DNA of 21,761 nucleotides from NCBI GenBank assembly GCA_030040625.1, contig JASHTI010000067.1, forward strand, positions 1 through 21,761, written 5' to 3'. Made by a program: the position numbers and the translations under genes. Below, in pieces: positions 13,538 through 21,761 of the stretch. The stretch's first letter is position 1. Every line of letters begins with the position of its first letter. The notes beneath the pieces were generated by a model that saw only the letters and a program-made list of their open reading frames with translations, searched no databases and was not told where the DNA came from. The DNA comes from Thermoplasmata archaeon (GTDB lineage: Archaea; Thermoplasmatota; Thermoplasmata; Lutacidiplasmatales; UBA184).

Positions 13538-14947
13538 TCAGGCGGAGGCGCCCGCGACCGTCAGCGGACGGACGAGCACCGGCGGCGCCACGAGGTTGTC
13601 CGAGAGGGCCGCCTCCCGGCCGACCGCCACGAGGTTCGTGAGCATGGACGGGGCCTCCGGCCCCGAGAGCGCGACCCCGCCGACCGTCCCGCCGCGGATC
13701 GGCTCGGCGAGCTTGCCGCCACGGATCCGGTAGCCGATGCGGATCTCTCCGCCGAACGCCCCCGACATCATGTCCGGGAACGCCCAGCCGAGCTGCGTGA
13801 CGAGGATCCCGTCGCCCGCGGCCTCCACGAGCTCCTGTGTCGTCCCGCCGTCCCCCGGATCCATCACGAGGGTCGAGGCGTCGGGCCCGGGGGTGTGCGC
13901 GAATCGCATCCAGCCGGTCGGGCCGACGCTGGAGCGGCGCCCGTTGCCGGTCGAGCGGGTGGCGAACGCGGAGGCGTACAGCGCATCGTAGAAGTAGCCG
14001 GTGACCGCCCCCCGGTCGATCAGCGGCTGGCGGCCCCGCGGGGTCCCCTCGTCGTCGTACGGCGCGCTCGCTGGGGACCAGGGGAAGTCCCCCTGGTCGC
14101 GGATCGTCACGCGTTCGTTGCCGACCCGGCTCCCGAGCTCTGGAGCGAGCTTGCGCAGGCGGAAGGCCCCGGAGAAGCGCGAGCCGATCACCGGAGGCAG
14201 GATGCCGGAGAGGACCTCCGGGGGGAGGACCACCGGCACCTCGCCGGTCGGCGGCGCCGACGCGCGGCGGGCGTCCTCGGCGTAGCGGCACCAGTCGTCG
14301 ACCTTGCCGCGGGTCCGCGCCGACTCCAGACGGCGCTGCGACTCATTGACCCAGAACTCACCGGGCGGCGCCCCCTCGGCGCCGCCGAACGCCTTGACCG
14401 CGAGCTCGAGGTCGACGCGGGTCGTGGCGAACGCGACCCGCAGGCCGGCGGAGTTGGCGAGCGACACCTCGCTGAGGATCGCCTTCACCGAGCCGAAGCT
14501 CGGCACGACGCCCCGTCGGCCCTCGAAGGCACCCAGCAGGTCGGAGGCGTAGCCGCGGAGCGCGCCCAGCGGGTCGGCCCAGAGCGCCGGGTCGACGACA
14601 TCGACCGCCGCCCCGGCCGGGCGGCCGTCCGGCAGCTCGACGGTCTTGGCGGGGAACTCGGCATGACGGGAGACCGTCGCCGCGAGCTCGGCGGCGGCGG
14701 CGACCCCCTCGCGCGAGAGATCCGTCGACGCCTGGAAGCCGACCCCGAGGCGGCCGTCGCGGGGTCGGATCAGTCGGACCCCGTAGCCCTCGATGGTGAT
14801 CGGTCCGCGCTCGAGCTCGATCTCCCGGCCCTGGAAGTGCAACTCGAAGCGACGCGCGCGCTCGCCCACGAGATCCCACGGCGGCTCAGCGCGGAGCAGC
14901 TCCGCGGCTCGGAACGCGAGGTCCGAGGTGTTCCGGGGGGCGCTCAT
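13538..14947 (-). CDS. tldE: TldE/PmbA-type partner of the TldD-TldE metalloprotease
   Basis: A 469-residue member of the PmbA/TldD family. It has a modified family fold with RFELHFQGREIELERG near the start and GDFPWSPASAPYDDEGTPR, GYFYDALYAS and GTTQELVEAAGDGILVTQLG toward the end. It lacks the HExxxH zinc motif, as TldE subunits do, while the upstream TldD has it. The pair forms a heterodimer that cleaves small unfolded peptides. Its ATG (14947) overlaps the tldD stop in an ATGA junction, so it is translated with TldD. In archaea the pair occurs broadly, with a general peptide-processing role. Confidence 0.92.
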   Translation of the reverse strand: MSAPRNTSDLAFRAAELLRAEPPWDLVGERARRFELHFQGREIELERGPITIEGYGVRLIRPRDGRLGVGFQASTDLSREGVAAAAELAATVSRHAEFPAKTVELPDGRPAGAAVDVVDPALWADPLGALRGYASDLLGAFEGRRGVVPSFGSVKAILSEVSLANSAGLRVAFATTRVDLELAVKAFGGAEGAPPGEFWVNESQRRLESARTRGKVDDWCRYAEDARRASAPPTGEVPVVLPPEVLSGILPPVIGSRFSGAFRLRKLAPELGSRVGNERVTIRDQGDFPWSPASAPYDDEGTPRGRQPLIDRGAVTGYFYDALYASAFATRSTGNGRRSSVGPTGWMRFAHTPGPDASTLVMDPGDGGTTQELVEAAGDGILVTQLGWAFPDMMSGAFGGEIRIGYRIRGGKLAEPIRGGTVGGVALSGPEAPSMLTNLVAVGREAALSDNLVAPPVLVRPLTVAGASA

Positions 14948-16338
14948 GCCGGCCCCACGATCGCGCGCGAGAGGACCGGGACCCCGCCGGTGCCGACCGG
15001 CAGGTAGTCGGTGTGGCCCTTCCCGCAGAAGCCGGGCTCGATCTCCAGTTCCGGGGAGCGGCCGACGGCGCGGATCGAGCGGAGGAATTCGAGGACCTTC
15101 CCCGAGAGGGCCATCGAGCCGACCAGCTCGGTCAGGCGTCCGTTCTCAATGAGACGGCCCCGCTTCACCTTGAGCTGCATCTGGCCGCCGGCCGGATCCT
15201 CGATCCCGCTGGTGCCGTGCTCGAGCAGGACCCCGTGCTTGACCTCCGCCAGGATCTCCTCGAACTTGTGCGGGCCGGGGACGACGTAGGTGTTCGTCAT
15301 CCGGACGAAGGCCCGGCTGAGGAAGTCCGAGCGGCGCGTGCTCCCGGTCGGCTTCGCCCCCAGCTCGGCGGCGGTGACCCGGTCGTGGAGGGCGCCTACG
15401 AAGCGCCCGTCCCGGACGAGGAACGTCTTCTGGCCGGGGTGGCCCTCGTCGTCGACATAGACCGAGCCCCAGCCGGTCGGGAGCGCGCCGTCGTCCACGA
15501 TCGAGACGAACGACGGGGCGACCTCCTGCCCGAGGATCGGCTTGAGGTAGGAGCGGTCGCGGACGAACTGGTCGGCCTCGGTGCCGTGGCCGAACGACTC
15601 GTGCGCCAGGAGGCCGGCCACGGTGGGGTCGAGGACGACATCCATGGCGCCGGTCGGCGCCGCCTTCGCCTTCAGCAGCGCCTTCGAGCCCTCGGCGGCC
15701 TCGCGCATCGCCGCCTCGTTCAGACCGGGGACCGCCTCCAGGCCCCCGACGCCCCCGCGGCTCCAGAAGTCGAACTCCGGCCGGCCGTTCTCCATGGCGA
15801 TCGGGACCGCCACGGCGTGGGTCCGCACCATCGTCTGACGGCAGTCGGCACCGGCCGAGTTGACGTAGCGCCGTTCGTCCTCCTCCCAGGCGAGCCGGAT
15901 CTGCGCCTCGACGATCCCGTCGACGGCGCGCATCCAGCCGAGGACATCCTTCGCGAAGGCGATGGTCCCCTCGATCCCGAGGTCGTGCAGCGAGCGCTTC
16001 GGGCGGGTCGCCCAGTGGCCCCGCGTGGTCGCCGAAGGGCCCGGGACCGGCGCGGTGCCGTGGCCGCGCTGGAGCTCGCCGGACAGGCGCTCGACGACGT
16101 CGCCGATCCCCCCGGCGCTCAGGTCCGAGGTCGCCGCCTCGGCCCATCGCTGGCCGGTCCAGACCCGGTAGACGACGCCCCGCAGCTGCGGCTCCGGAAG
16201 GACGGAGGTCGTCTTGGTGTCGAGCCGGATCGAGGTCCCGCCTCCGCTCTCGGCCATCATCTCGGCGAACGGCGCCCGGCTCGCGAGCCGTTCGAGCCCG
16301 CGGGTCAGTTCCGCATCGTGGCCATCGAGCTGGGTCAA
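14944..16338 (-). CDS. tldD: TldD-type zinc metalloprotease subunit
   Basis: A 464-residue catalytic partner of TldE. The zinc motif HESFGHGTEAD (H246, E247, H251) fits HExxxH, and the C-terminal EPGFCGKGHTDYLPVG supplies the cysteine ligand position. Other family blocks are VNSAGADCRQT and SIVDDGALPTGWG. The start is TTG at 16338. A TATAAA element (16361-16366 on the plus strand, TTTATA on the gene's strand) is centred about 25 nt upstream, so the transcript is probably leaderless with a TTG initiator. The gene is first in a two-gene unit with tldE (ATGA overlap) and is divergent from the VOC gene. Confidence 0.94.
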   Translation of the reverse strand: MTQLDGHDAELTRGLERLASRAPFAEMMAESGGGTSIRLDTKTTSVLPEPQLRGVVYRVWTGQRWAEAATSDLSAGGIGDVVERLSGELQRGHGTAPVPGPSATTRGHWATRPKRSLHDLGIEGTIAFAKDVLGWMRAVDGIVEAQIRLAWEEDERRYVNSAGADCRQTMVRTHAVAVPIAMENGRPEFDFWSRGGVGGLEAVPGLNEAAMREAAEGSKALLKAKAAPTGAMDVVLDPTVAGLLAHESFGHGTEADQFVRDRSYLKPILGQEVAPSFVSIVDDGALPTGWGSVYVDDEGHPGQKTFLVRDGRFVGALHDRVTAAELGAKPTGSTRRSDFLSRAFVRMTNTYVVPGPHKFEEILAEVKHGVLLEHGTSGIEDPAGGQMQLKVKRGRLIENGRLTELVGSMALSGKVLEFLRSIRAVGRSPELEIEPGFCGKGHTDYLPVGTGGVPVLSRAIVGPA

Positions 16339-16360
16339 CGGCTGGCCGAAGGAGGCGGGG

Positions 16361-16366
16361 TATAAA
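16361..16366 (-). promoter_or_regulatory. TATA box of tldD-tldE
   Basis: TATAAA on the plus strand (TTTATA toward tldD) is centred about 25 nt before TTG 16338. Confidence 0.6.
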
Positions 16367-16416
16367 CAGCCCCGGTCGGGCCGGCGGCCGTCCTCGGGGA
16401 GGGCCCGGGCGAGGGG

Positions 16417-16423
16417 CTATAGG
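16417..16423 (+). promoter_or_regulatory. TATA-like box of the VOC gene
   Basis: CTATAGG is centred about 25 nt before GTG 16445, consistent with a leaderless start. Confidence 0.5.
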
Positions 16424-16444
16424 TACGGGCGTTTGTCGCGCGCC

Positions 16445-16894
16445 GTGCCGGTGAGGGCCGCCAGCCGCGATTTCGGCCTGGTCGGGTTCGATCATGTCGA
16501 CCTCTTCGTCGAGGACCGCCCGAAGGCACGGCGGTTCTTCGTCGAGCAGCTCGGTCTGGACGTCGTCGGCGAGGGCCCCGATCACACCTACCTGCTCCTC
16601 GGGGACCAGGTGCTGGGTCTCCACGACGCCCCGAAGGGCGCGGCGGGCTCACGTCTCGATCACCTGGCGCTGCGGGTCAGCGAGTGGACCGGCCTCCGCA
16701 ACCGGATCGGGCGGGCCCGGGTGACGATCGTCCGCGAGAAGGAGCGGGACGACTCGCGATCGCTGTACCTGCGGGGGCCGGAGGGGCTCTCGATCGAGCT
16801 CGTCTGGCGGCCGGACCCGCACGTCCACCGCTGCGCCCACCCCGCGCCGCCGCCTCCGCCCGCGTCGGACGACGACGAGGCGGAGGACGCCTAG
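16445..16894 (+). CDS. VOC (glyoxalase/dioxygenase-fold) family protein
   Basis: A 149-residue protein with two beta-alpha-beta-beta-beta units. The first is FDHVDLFVEDRPKARRFFVEQLGLDVV and YLLLGDQVLGLHD. The second is LDHLALRVSEWTGLRNRI and SLYLRGPEGLSIELVW. Metal-ligand-like residues are H17, H60, H73 and E118, all in expected strand positions. Members are lyases, isomerases, dioxygenases or resistance proteins; the substrate cannot be told. GTG 16445 fits the leaderless spacing; GTG 16451 is an alternative. The tail is unusual: HVHRCAHPAPPPPPAS followed by acidic DDDEAEDA. The stop abuts the convergent aminotransferase stop with no gap. Confidence 0.85.
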   Translation: MPVRAASRDFGLVGFDHVDLFVEDRPKARRFFVEQLGLDVVGEGPDHTYLLLGDQVLGLHDAPKGAAGSRLDHLALRVSEWTGLRNRIGRARVTIVREKERDDSRSLYLRGPEGLSIELVWRPDPHVHRCAHPAPPPPPASDDDEAEDA

Positions 16895-17866
16895 TCAGTT
16901 CGCCCGGCCGCGGGCCGTGCGGGGGGTCCGCGGAGCCGCCGCGAGCCCAGGGACGTGCGTGAGCCACTGGGCGTAGCGGGGCTCCTCGCCGCGGACCGCC
17001 TTCGCGAAGACCGTCATCACCGCGCGCGTGACGGGGCCCGGGACCGCCGCGCCGATACGGTGGTCACCGACCGCGCGGATCGGGGCGAGCTCGGCGTACG
17101 TTCCGGTGAAGAACGCCTCGTCGGCCGTCAGCAGCTCGTTGACGCTGAGCAGCTTCGGTACGACGGTGTAACCGAGGTCGGTGGCGATCGTGGCGACCGA
17201 CTGGCGGGTGATCCCGAGGAGGATGTCCGACTCGAGGCCGGGGGTGTAGAGGACCCCGTCCCGCACCAGGAACAGGTTCTCGCCCGTCCCCTCCGCGAGG
17301 TAGCCGTTGGCGTCCAGGAGGATCGCCTCGTCATAGCCGTCCTGTTGCGCGTCGATGCCGGCGAGGTAGCTGGCGAGGTAGTTCCCGCACGCCTTGGCGT
17401 ACGAGGGCATCGCGTCGGAGCGGGGCTTGCGGTAGGGCGAGATCTTGGCGCGGACCCCCTTCTCCGACCCCTCGCCGAGGTACTTCTTCGCCGGGATGGC
17501 GGCGATCGCGAGCGAGACCTTCCCGGTCGAGTTCTTCACGCCGAGGCTCGGCTCGCCCCGGTAGACGATCGGCCGGATGTACGACGGCAGGACCTCGTTG
17601 GCCGCCTGGGTCTCCACGATCGCGCGCGCGATCGTCTCCGCGTCGTACGGGACCGGCAGGTGGTAGATCCGCGCCGAGGTGAGGAGGCGGGCGACGTGCT
17701 CGGGCAGCCGGAAGATGCCCGCGCCGTCCGGGGTCGGGTAGGCGCGGATCCCCTCGAAGACGCCGACGCCGTAGTGCAGCGTGTGGTTGAGCACGTGCAC
17801 CTTCGCGTCGGCGAAGTCGACCAGACGTCCGTCCATCCAGATCTTCTTCCCCTGTGCCGCCATCAT
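16895..17866 (-). CDS. ilvE: Branched-chain amino acid aminotransferase
   Basis: This PLP enzyme of fold type IV makes valine, leucine and isoleucine from their 2-oxo acids with glutamate as donor. KIWMDGRLVDF and HYGVGVFEGIRAY open the protein. SYAKACGNYLAS contains the Schiff-base lysine (K158 from this start). GYLAEGTGENLF and LLGITRQSV bind cofactor phosphate. The length of about 323 residues is normal. Start: ATG 17866 (the first of two adjacent ATG codons) is preferred; GTG 17887 would add seven residues. The gene ends base-to-base with the VOC gene. It stands apart from other branched-chain genes here. Confidence 0.95.
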   Translation of the reverse strand: MMAAQGKKIWMDGRLVDFADAKVHVLNHTLHYGVGVFEGIRAYPTPDGAGIFRLPEHVARLLTSARIYHLPVPYDAETIARAIVETQAANEVLPSYIRPIVYRGEPSLGVKNSTGKVSLAIAAIPAKKYLGEGSEKGVRAKISPYRKPRSDAMPSYAKACGNYLASYLAGIDAQQDGYDEAILLDANGYLAEGTGENLFLVRDGVLYTPGLESDILLGITRQSVATIATDLGYTVVPKLLSVNELLTADEAFFTGTYAELAPIRAVGDHRIGAAVPGPVTRAVMTVFAKAVRGEEPRYAQWLTHVPGLAAAPRTPRTARGRAN

Positions 17867-18069
17867 CGAAATCGGCCCGAGGCCCACCCTCCGCTCTCCC
17901 TAACCGGAGGCGCCTCAAAGGGCTATCCGTTGGGCGGCTGACGGGACGTCCAGTCCTGCGATGCCCGGTCGTGCGACCGTCCTGAGAGCCCGGTGCGCTG
18001 CGGACGATCGTCCGAGGCCCTCTCGCACGGAGCCCAAGGCGGAGCGCGGATCCCGGGGCGCGGGGAATG

Positions 18070-18100
18070 GGCCCGCGGACCGGCCCCGAGGGCCGGCCCG
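18070..18100 (-). terminator. GC-rich hairpin downstream of the surface-protein gene
   Basis: CCGGCCC and GGGCCGG pair around CGA, with additional CGCGG/CCGCG pairing outside. It lies just past the stop at 18124 on the minus strand. No T-run is seen. Confidence 0.4.
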
Positions 18101-18123
18101 CGGTGGGTTGGTCGTCTCTTGGC

Positions 18124-20964
18124 TCAGCTCGCGCCCGGCGGCGGTCCCGCGGGCGGGGTTCCCGTCGTCGAGCCGCCCGCCGTGCCGGTCGGGCCGGTCG
18201 CGGGGCTCGCGGGGGTCATCGGGCCGGGCGCCGGCTTCTTCCGCCGGCGCATCGCCAGCAGCGCGATCGCGGCGATCACGATGATCACCACCACGCCGAT
18301 CAGCGCCAGGCCGGTGTCGCTGGTCAGGAAGCTCGTGGTCGTCGAGGCCTTGGAGACCGTGACGGAGAGCGACTGGGTGACCGTCTTGCCGACCGCGTCG
18401 GTCATCGTCACCGAGACCGTGTAGGTCCCGGTCGACGGCGCGCTGCAGCTGAGCGTCGCCGAGGTCGAGGCCGCGCAGCCGAAGCCCGCCGGTAGCGTCC
18501 AGGCGTAGGTGTACGGTCCCGTGCCGCCGACCGGCGTGGCCGTGAGCGTTACCGAGGTGCCCGTGTGCACGCTCGTCGAGCTCGCGGTCAGCGTGCCGGT
18601 CGGGTCGGCGTTGATCGTCACCGAGGCGGACGCCTCCGCCGTGAAGCCGAGGCTGTCCGTGACGGTCAGCTCGCCGGTGCAGGTCCCGACCGCGCCGCAG
18701 GTGTAGTCGGCCGACGCGCCGGAGCCGACGCCACCGCCCGTGAAGCTCCAGGCGTAGGACGTGTAGTCGCCCGAGCCCTCCGAGGCGACCCCCGTGAACG
18801 TCACGGGCAGGCCCAGATCGGTCGCCGTCTTGCTCGCCGAGGCCGTCGCCGCAAGGTCCGGATAGACCGTCACGGGGACCGTGATGTTCCGGTAGGTGAG
18901 CGTGTCGGAGACGTTCGCCCACGCGTCGAAGATGCCGGGGCTCGCGTAGGTGTGCGACGGGGCCGCCTCCGCGGACTCCGCGGATCCGTCACCGAACCCC
19001 CAGAGGTAGCCGTAGGTCGTCCCGGCGGGAACACCGTCGCTCGCCGTCGCCAGGAAGTCGATCGCATGCCCGAGCTCGGTCACGGTCGGGGTCGCGGTCG
19101 CGGTCGCAGCGAGGCTGACGTTCACCACGGCGAGCTGCTCGGTATAGTTGTAGACCCCGAACCAGTCCCAGGTCTCGGCCCAGACGTAGATGTCGCCCGG
19201 CTCCGTCTCGACGAGCGACCGCTCGGCCGTGAAGGCGTTGGTGGTGAAGTTGACGTTGTCGACCGACTGGAAGCTCAGGTGTCCCTGGTTGTCGCCGAGC
19301 CAGAGGCTGTAGTTCGGTCCCGAACCGTCGCCCAGGCCATTGCTGATCGACAGGTTGAGGGCGACGCCGGCTTCCGTGGGGTCCGGCAGGACGTGGTTGA
19401 TCGAGAGGCTCGGAGGAGCCTCGAAGACGTACGAGTAGTTCAGGCACAGCGCGTAGCAGAGGCCCGAGGCGAGGATCGGGGCGATCGTGGAGCTGTTCGT
19501 CGGCATGGCCCCCGACTCGATCCCCGGTCCGGGGAGGGAGGCGAAGAAGTCCGACGGGTACCAGGCGCCGTCGACGAAGTACCACGTGTCGTTGTCGATG
19601 CCGGTTGGGCCGATCCCACCCTCCATCACGAGCGCGTCGATCTGGCCATCCCAGGTCGTGGCCCCGAAGGCCCGGGCGCCCGGATAGAAGCAGATCTCTA
19701 CGAAGATGTCGTAGCAACCCTCGGACGTGGTGGTGACGTTCGACCAATCGCCGTCGTACGTCAGCGTCTCGTTGACGGCCGCGGAGGGCCCGTAATCGCC
19801 GGTGAAGTAGCTGATCCCACCGAAGAGGACCATCTCCTGGTCGTTCGCGTCGAACGCCATCTGAGTTCCATAGAGGTACGACCACTCGCCGAGGCCGTCG
19901 ATCGTCCCCTCGTCGAGCCAGCCGTAGTCGGTGAGGACCCAGTACTGATTGTAGACGTTCCCGCAGTACCAGAGCAGGCATCCGTCGACCAGCACCGCGA
20001 CCCCGAGCGCCGGGTCCCAGGCCAGCGATGCGTAGGCGGTACCGTTGAGGTCCGTACCGTAGATCGCCCCCGCGGGACCGAGAATGTTCGTGAGGTTGAA
20101 CCAACCGTAGCCGTCGTAGGCCCACGTCCAGTTCGTAACGTTGTAGGTGTCGTCGACGCCCGCGACCATGAAGATGAGGCTGTAGGCGGGGTCCCAAACG
20201 AGCCCGGCGCCCATCGCGGCCGGAACGTCGCCGAAGATGAAGTCGGTCTCGTTGAACCAGGCGTAGCCGTTGTAGATCCAAGTCGCGTTGGACGGGCACT
20301 CGCCGAAGGGGTCGCAGCCGCCGAACAGCACGACCTGGTCCAGCGGCGGGTAGTACGCCGCGGAGGCGTTGATGAACATCGGTCCGGGCCCGCCGAAGTT
20401 CATGTAATCGGTCTGGTTGTACCAGGCGGGCTGACCACTGTAGTCCGGGCTCACCGCCGCGGACGATGTCCGCTGGGCCGCGCCCAGAGGCTTTTCCGCG
20501 CCGGTGGCGACGTGGGCCGGGGCGCGGCTGGGCATGCCGGTGTCGGGGGCGGCGCAGGAGAGCGACTCGGCCGAGGGAGATCGGCAGCTCCAGGGAGCGC
20601 CGTGCGCCGGGCCCGCGCCGCTCTCGAGCGACTTCGCGGCGCCGCGGACCATGGCCTGAGCGCTGAGCGTCGGGGCCAGGGAGGTGCTAGGGTTCGAAAC
20701 ATGGCTAAGGGAGCTCTGAGCCGAGGAGAGCGCCGCGGGGGCGCCCGGGACAAAGTGGCTCGGGCCGTCCGCCCGGAGTTCGGCGGCGAGGCCGGAGGTC
20801 GCAGGGGTGCTGCTCGAGGTCTTCGGAGCTGCCGCGGCGGGCGCCGCCGACAGCGCGGAACTGACCGTCGTGGTCGCGTGAGTCCCCATCACCGGGGAGG
20901 CGACCATCAGGCAAGCGGCGATCAGCACCAGCACTACAGTCGCGATTCGAGGCGGGTTTCGCAT
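18124..20964 (-). CDS. Large cell-surface protein with kelch-like repeats, PKD domains and C-terminal membrane anchor
   Basis: A 946-residue protein. Residues 1-28 form a signal peptide (MRNPPRIATVVLVLIAACLM). Residues 30-170 are Ser/Ala/Thr-rich. About 175-490 holds repeated kelch-like units of the form 'V-x-F-G-G ... N-x-T-W-x-Y-x-G-x-W', such as DQVVLFGGCDPFGECP with NATWIYNGYAWFN, and DQEMVLFGGIS. From about 630 to 870 there are PKD/Ig-like domains, for example LWGFGDGSAES...HTYASPG. The final helix (about 886-904) is followed by RRRKK and a Pro/Gly/Thr tail in the cytoplasm. Many N-x-S/T sites suggest N-glycosylation. It is likely part of the cell envelope or an adhesin. A TATA-like box at 20986-20993 is about 26 nt before the ATG, giving a leaderless start. 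Confidence 0.87.
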   Translation of the reverse strand: MRNPPRIATVVLVLIAACLMVASPVMGTHATTTVSSALSAAPAAAAPKTSSSTPATSGLAAELRADGPSHFVPGAPAALSSAQSSLSHVSNPSTSLAPTLSAQAMVRGAAKSLESGAGPAHGAPWSCRSPSAESLSCAAPDTGMPSRAPAHVATGAEKPLGAAQRTSSAAVSPDYSGQPAWYNQTDYMNFGGPGPMFINASAAYYPPLDQVVLFGGCDPFGECPSNATWIYNGYAWFNETDFIFGDVPAAMGAGLVWDPAYSLIFMVAGVDDTYNVTNWTWAYDGYGWFNLTNILGPAGAIYGTDLNGTAYASLAWDPALGVAVLVDGCLLWYCGNVYNQYWVLTDYGWLDEGTIDGLGEWSYLYGTQMAFDANDQEMVLFGGISYFTGDYGPSAAVNETLTYDGDWSNVTTTSEGCYDIFVEICFYPGARAFGATTWDGQIDALVMEGGIGPTGIDNDTWYFVDGAWYPSDFFASLPGPGIESGAMPTNSSTIAPILASGLCYALCLNYSYVFEAPPSLSINHVLPDPTEAGVALNLSISNGLGDGSGPNYSLWLGDNQGHLSFQSVDNVNFTTNAFTAERSLVETEPGDIYVWAETWDWFGVYNYTEQLAVVNVSLAATATATPTVTELGHAIDFLATASDGVPAGTTYGYLWGFGDGSAESAEAAPSHTYASPGIFDAWANVSDTLTYRNITVPVTVYPDLAATASASKTATDLGLPVTFTGVASEGSGDYTSYAWSFTGGGVGSGASADYTCGAVGTCTGELTVTDSLGFTAEASASVTINADPTGTLTASSTSVHTGTSVTLTATPVGGTGPYTYAWTLPAGFGCAASTSATLSCSAPSTGTYTVSVTMTDAVGKTVTQSLSVTVSKASTTTSFLTSDTGLALIGVVVIIVIAAIALLAMRRRKKPAPGPMTPASPATGPTGTAGGSTTGTPPAGPPPGAS

Positions 20965-20985
20965 GGCCGGCCGACCAAGGTCCGA

Positions 20986-20993
20986 CTATTTGA
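20986..20993 (-). promoter_or_regulatory. TATA-like box of the surface-protein gene
   Basis: CTATTTGA on the plus strand reads TCAAATAG toward the gene, centred about 26 nt before ATG 20964. Confidence 0.5.
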
Positions 20994-21369
20994 AGGCCAC
21001 TGCATTTTCACACACCCGGCAGGGTCCCTCGTCCTGACGACCGTGGCCGTTCTCTGCCGCTACGGGGCCGGTACCTCGCCCGCAAGGGGCCGCCCTCCGC
21101 TGGGGGCAGGGATCGCAGGCACCCGCTTCTCGACCCAGTCGTCCCCGCTCGGGCGGGAGGCGAACCGTGCAGGTGCGCGCCCTCGCTACCGCCCGCTCGG
21201 CTCGTTCCTGGTCCCTCCGCTGCCGGATGCTCGGTCGACAGGCGGGCGTGAACCGCCGACCCTTACCCTATACCAGCGCCTCCAAACCATCGGCAGTTCC
21301 CGAAGCCAAACCCGATCGACGCGCACCGGGGGGGGGGTGCGGTCCGTGCTGGCGGCCTGCCGGCTCGCT

Positions 21370-21389
21370 ACATATGCATCTGCATATGT
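21370..21389. promoter_or_regulatory. Inverted repeat ACATATGCA-TC-TGCATATGT, candidate operator
   Basis: Two perfect 9-nt arms are separated by TC within GC-rich surroundings. It has the size and symmetry of a site for a dimeric regulator and includes TATA-like CATATG cores on both strands. The target gene is not obvious inside the window. Confidence 0.5.
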
Positions 21390-21725
21390 TTACCGTGCAT
21401 CCGGTCGACCCGCCGGACGTCGCGGGCATCTGCCCGGATGAGCAACCCCACTGATCGCAGGGACCGGTCCCCATCCCCCGGATGCCCGCAGCGCCCCACA
21501 TCGCGGTGGAGCGCCGCTCCTGCGGTCCGAGGGTCGGGCTCGGTCCGCGAGGAGGTCCCCGGGCGCAGTCACCGTGCCCTTTCCGCGTGATCTTACTATC
21601 AGGGAGTCCATTGGATTCCATGATACGCAACAATCGTTTCGTGGGAACCGTAGACTTGCCAAACGGCACAACCACCCTCGGCGACGCGGGCGAAACAGGG
21701 TGCCGGCGGGGCAGCCCGACGGGTT

Positions 21726-21745
21726 CGTATAACTCGTGTTATACG
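21726..21745. promoter_or_regulatory. Inverted repeat CGTATAAC-TCGT-GTTATACG near the window end
   Basis: Two perfect 8-nt arms contain TATA-like TATAAC and GTTATA on opposite strands. It may be a divergent promoter core or an operator for a gene that begins past 21761. Confidence 0.5.
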
Positions 21746-21761
21746 CCTTTACGAGAGAGAC

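Larger units (their letters stand above)
20994..21761. other. Long stretch with no supportable gene
   Basis: I find no tRNA, rRNA or convincing coding region here. It contains a G10 run (21328-21337), the inverted repeats at 21370-21389 and 21726-21745, and a lower-GC patch at about 21590-21680. A minus-strand frame from GTG 21675 starts with MVVPFGKSTVPTKRLLRIME and LPDSKITRKGHGD, which looks more protein-like than the rest. It then decays into Gly/Pro/Arg-rich shadow-like sequence and may be a gene remnant. The stretch is probably regulatory or a decayed region between operons. Confidence 0.5.

Noticed and set aside
21225..21310. tRNA-like T-arm on the minus strand (GGCGG, TTCACGC, CCGCC)
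   Set aside because: The T-loop lacks the conserved A58, the acceptor arms do not pair well at a normal distance, and no anticodon arm could be drawn.
18565..21441. 958-codon open frame on the plus strand
   Set aside because: It is antisense to the surface-protein gene, is Arg/Gly/Val/Asp-rich with no domain, and is a typical high-GC shadow of the real frame.
1..21761. CRISPR array or Cas genes
   Set aside because: No regularly spaced repeats and no Cas-like proteins were seen; the only long direct repeat is the two-copy rnpB tail.

Overview
The window is a high-GC archaeal chromosome segment, most likely from a GC-rich member of the Thermoplasmatota; the phylum is an inference, the archaeal assignment is well supported. 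The evidence is an archaeal-type RNase P RNA, a pyrB-pyrI pair encoding catalytic and regulatory aspartate transcarbamoylase chains, a deoxyhypusine synthase family gene, a tldD-tldE pair, a large cell-surface protein with PKD domains, and start codons (often GTG or TTG) placed about 25-28 nt after TATA-like boxes, as in leaderless archaeal transcripts.

Layout. Positions 1-475 (minus) hold a truncated HisA/HisF-like TIM-barrel gene, divergent from the RNase P RNA gene (about 559-871, plus). The last 33 bases of that RNA gene region are repeated exactly at 1799-1831. Between the copies is a two-gene minus-strand cassette: a small conserved protein and a retropepsin-like aspartic protease. This looks like an integration that used the 3' end of rnpB as its target. 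Then come a possibly broken membrane/zinc-ribbon gene (1933-2491), a secreted or anchored protein (2666-3151, minus) and an EamA transporter (3241-4236, minus).

From 4294 to 6317 (plus) lies a tight pyrB-pyrI-GDT1-like operon for pyrimidine synthesis plus a cation transporter-like membrane protein. A large P-loop ATPase with a helical-repeat tail (6279-8543, minus) is divergent from a deoxyhypusine synthase family gene (8660-9727, plus). A short promoter-hairpin-terminator unit of about 100 nt follows (9853-9980).

Positions 10013-12479 (minus) encode a MalT-like STAND ATPase with an N-terminal winged helix, split by a frameshift at a run of nine G. It is divergent from a small zinc-binding-type protein and a coupled 66-residue ORF, and a perfect 18-bp palindrome sits between the divergent starts. 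After a strong terminator come a zinc-ribbon protein (13300-13533), the tldE and tldD genes (minus, ATGA overlap), a VOC-fold protein (16445-16894), a branched-chain aminotransferase (minus) and a 946-residue kelch/PKD surface protein (minus, 18124-20964). The final 800 bases contain no gene I can support, but hold two perfect inverted repeats and a lower-GC patch.

Most long reading frames opposite these genes are high-GC shadows and were left out.
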